From positions 1-5,621 of the forward strand of contig CANTHI010000271.1 of NCBI GenBank assembly GCA_947653505.1: 5,621 nucleotides of DNA, given 5' to 3'. The stretch comes from an uncultured Eubacterium sp. (GTDB taxonomy: Bacteria > Bacillota_A > Clostridia > Lachnospirales > Lachnospiraceae). A program made the position numbers and the translations under genes. The notes beneath the pieces are model-generated. The model had not been told where the DNA came from. It did no database searches and saw nothing but the letters and a program-made list of their open reading frames with translations. This document shows positions 5,568 to 5,621 of this stretch, piece after piece; the first letter of the stretch is position 1; each line of letters opens with the position of its first letter.

Positions 5568-5621
5568 GTCGAGTAGACAGGCACCTCACGATGCCAGCCC
5601 CTCACAGATCCGTGCGTGCGG
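5568..5621 (-). mobile_element. 3' end of a group II intron (domain V 3' strand and domain VI)
   Basis: Read on the minus strand, 5621-5607 ends in ACGGATC, the form of the 3' strand of a domain V hairpin. A short linker follows, then a complete domain VI. The basal pairs GAG (5603-5601) and CTC (5573-5571) flank a bulged A at 5574. The arms 5600-5590 and 5585-5575 pair over 11 positions with one U-U mismatch and three G-U pairs, closed by a GTGA tetraloop (5589-5586). The intron would end in GAC at 5568, which gives the usual AY 3' end and puts the branch A 7 nt from the splice site. The catalytic 5' domains and any intron-encoded reverse transcriptase lie outside the window. The intron has the same orientation as the operon and ends 33 nt before its first start codon. 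The structural match is strong; the intron class cannot be assigned from this fragment. Confidence 0.82.

Overview
The window reads as part of one tightly packed operon on the minus strand, running from about 5534 down to base 1 and continuing past the left edge. Strong AGGAGG-type ribosome sites, an A-rich codon style, a DUF2225-type zinc-ribbon/TPR protein and a group II intron end all suggest a low-to-mid GC Firmicute, most likely a Clostridia/Lachnospiraceae-like gut anaerobe or a mobile region of one. This placement is inference, because no marker gene is present.

Layout in the direction of transcription (right to left): (i) 5568-5621, the last 54 nt of a group II intron (3' strand of domain V, complete domain VI with a bulged branch-point A, 3' end GAC). 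(ii) 5534-4256, a helical, acidic, repeat-bearing protein. A strong ribosome site opens it at 5534, but the reading frame is split near 5326, which looks like a +1 frameshift. (iii) 4247-3618, a DUF2225-like zinc-ribbon/TPR protein. (iv) 3621-2548, a putative HExxH zinc-metalloprotease-fold protein with an acidic C-terminal repeat tail; its start overlaps the previous stop as ATGA. (v) 2526-1213, a VirD4/TraG-like P-loop ATPase with intact Walker A and B but no N-terminal membrane anchor. (vi) 1195-1, the first 398 residues of a second VirD4-like protein, apparently a paralogue whose P-loop has lost its Gly-Lys. Gaps between genes are 8, -4, 21 and 17 nt, so the five genes are almost certainly co-transcribed and partly translationally coupled.

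Working idea (inference): the window holds the core of a poorly described module built on a pair of cytosolic VirD4-like ATPases, one active and one degenerate. The module adds a putative zincin, a DUF2225 protein and a helical acidic protein. Both the zincin and the first protein carry three tandem copies of an acidic 22-residue (66-bp) repeat. No relaxase, VirB4, pilin or other transfer gene is visible here, so ordinary conjugation cannot be shown. Secretion or translocation of a substrate, or a conflict/defence role, are open alternatives. There is no gene-free stretch above 300 bases, no tRNA, rRNA or CRISPR array, and no terminator or recognisable promoter; the operon promoter probably lies upstream of the intron, outside the window.
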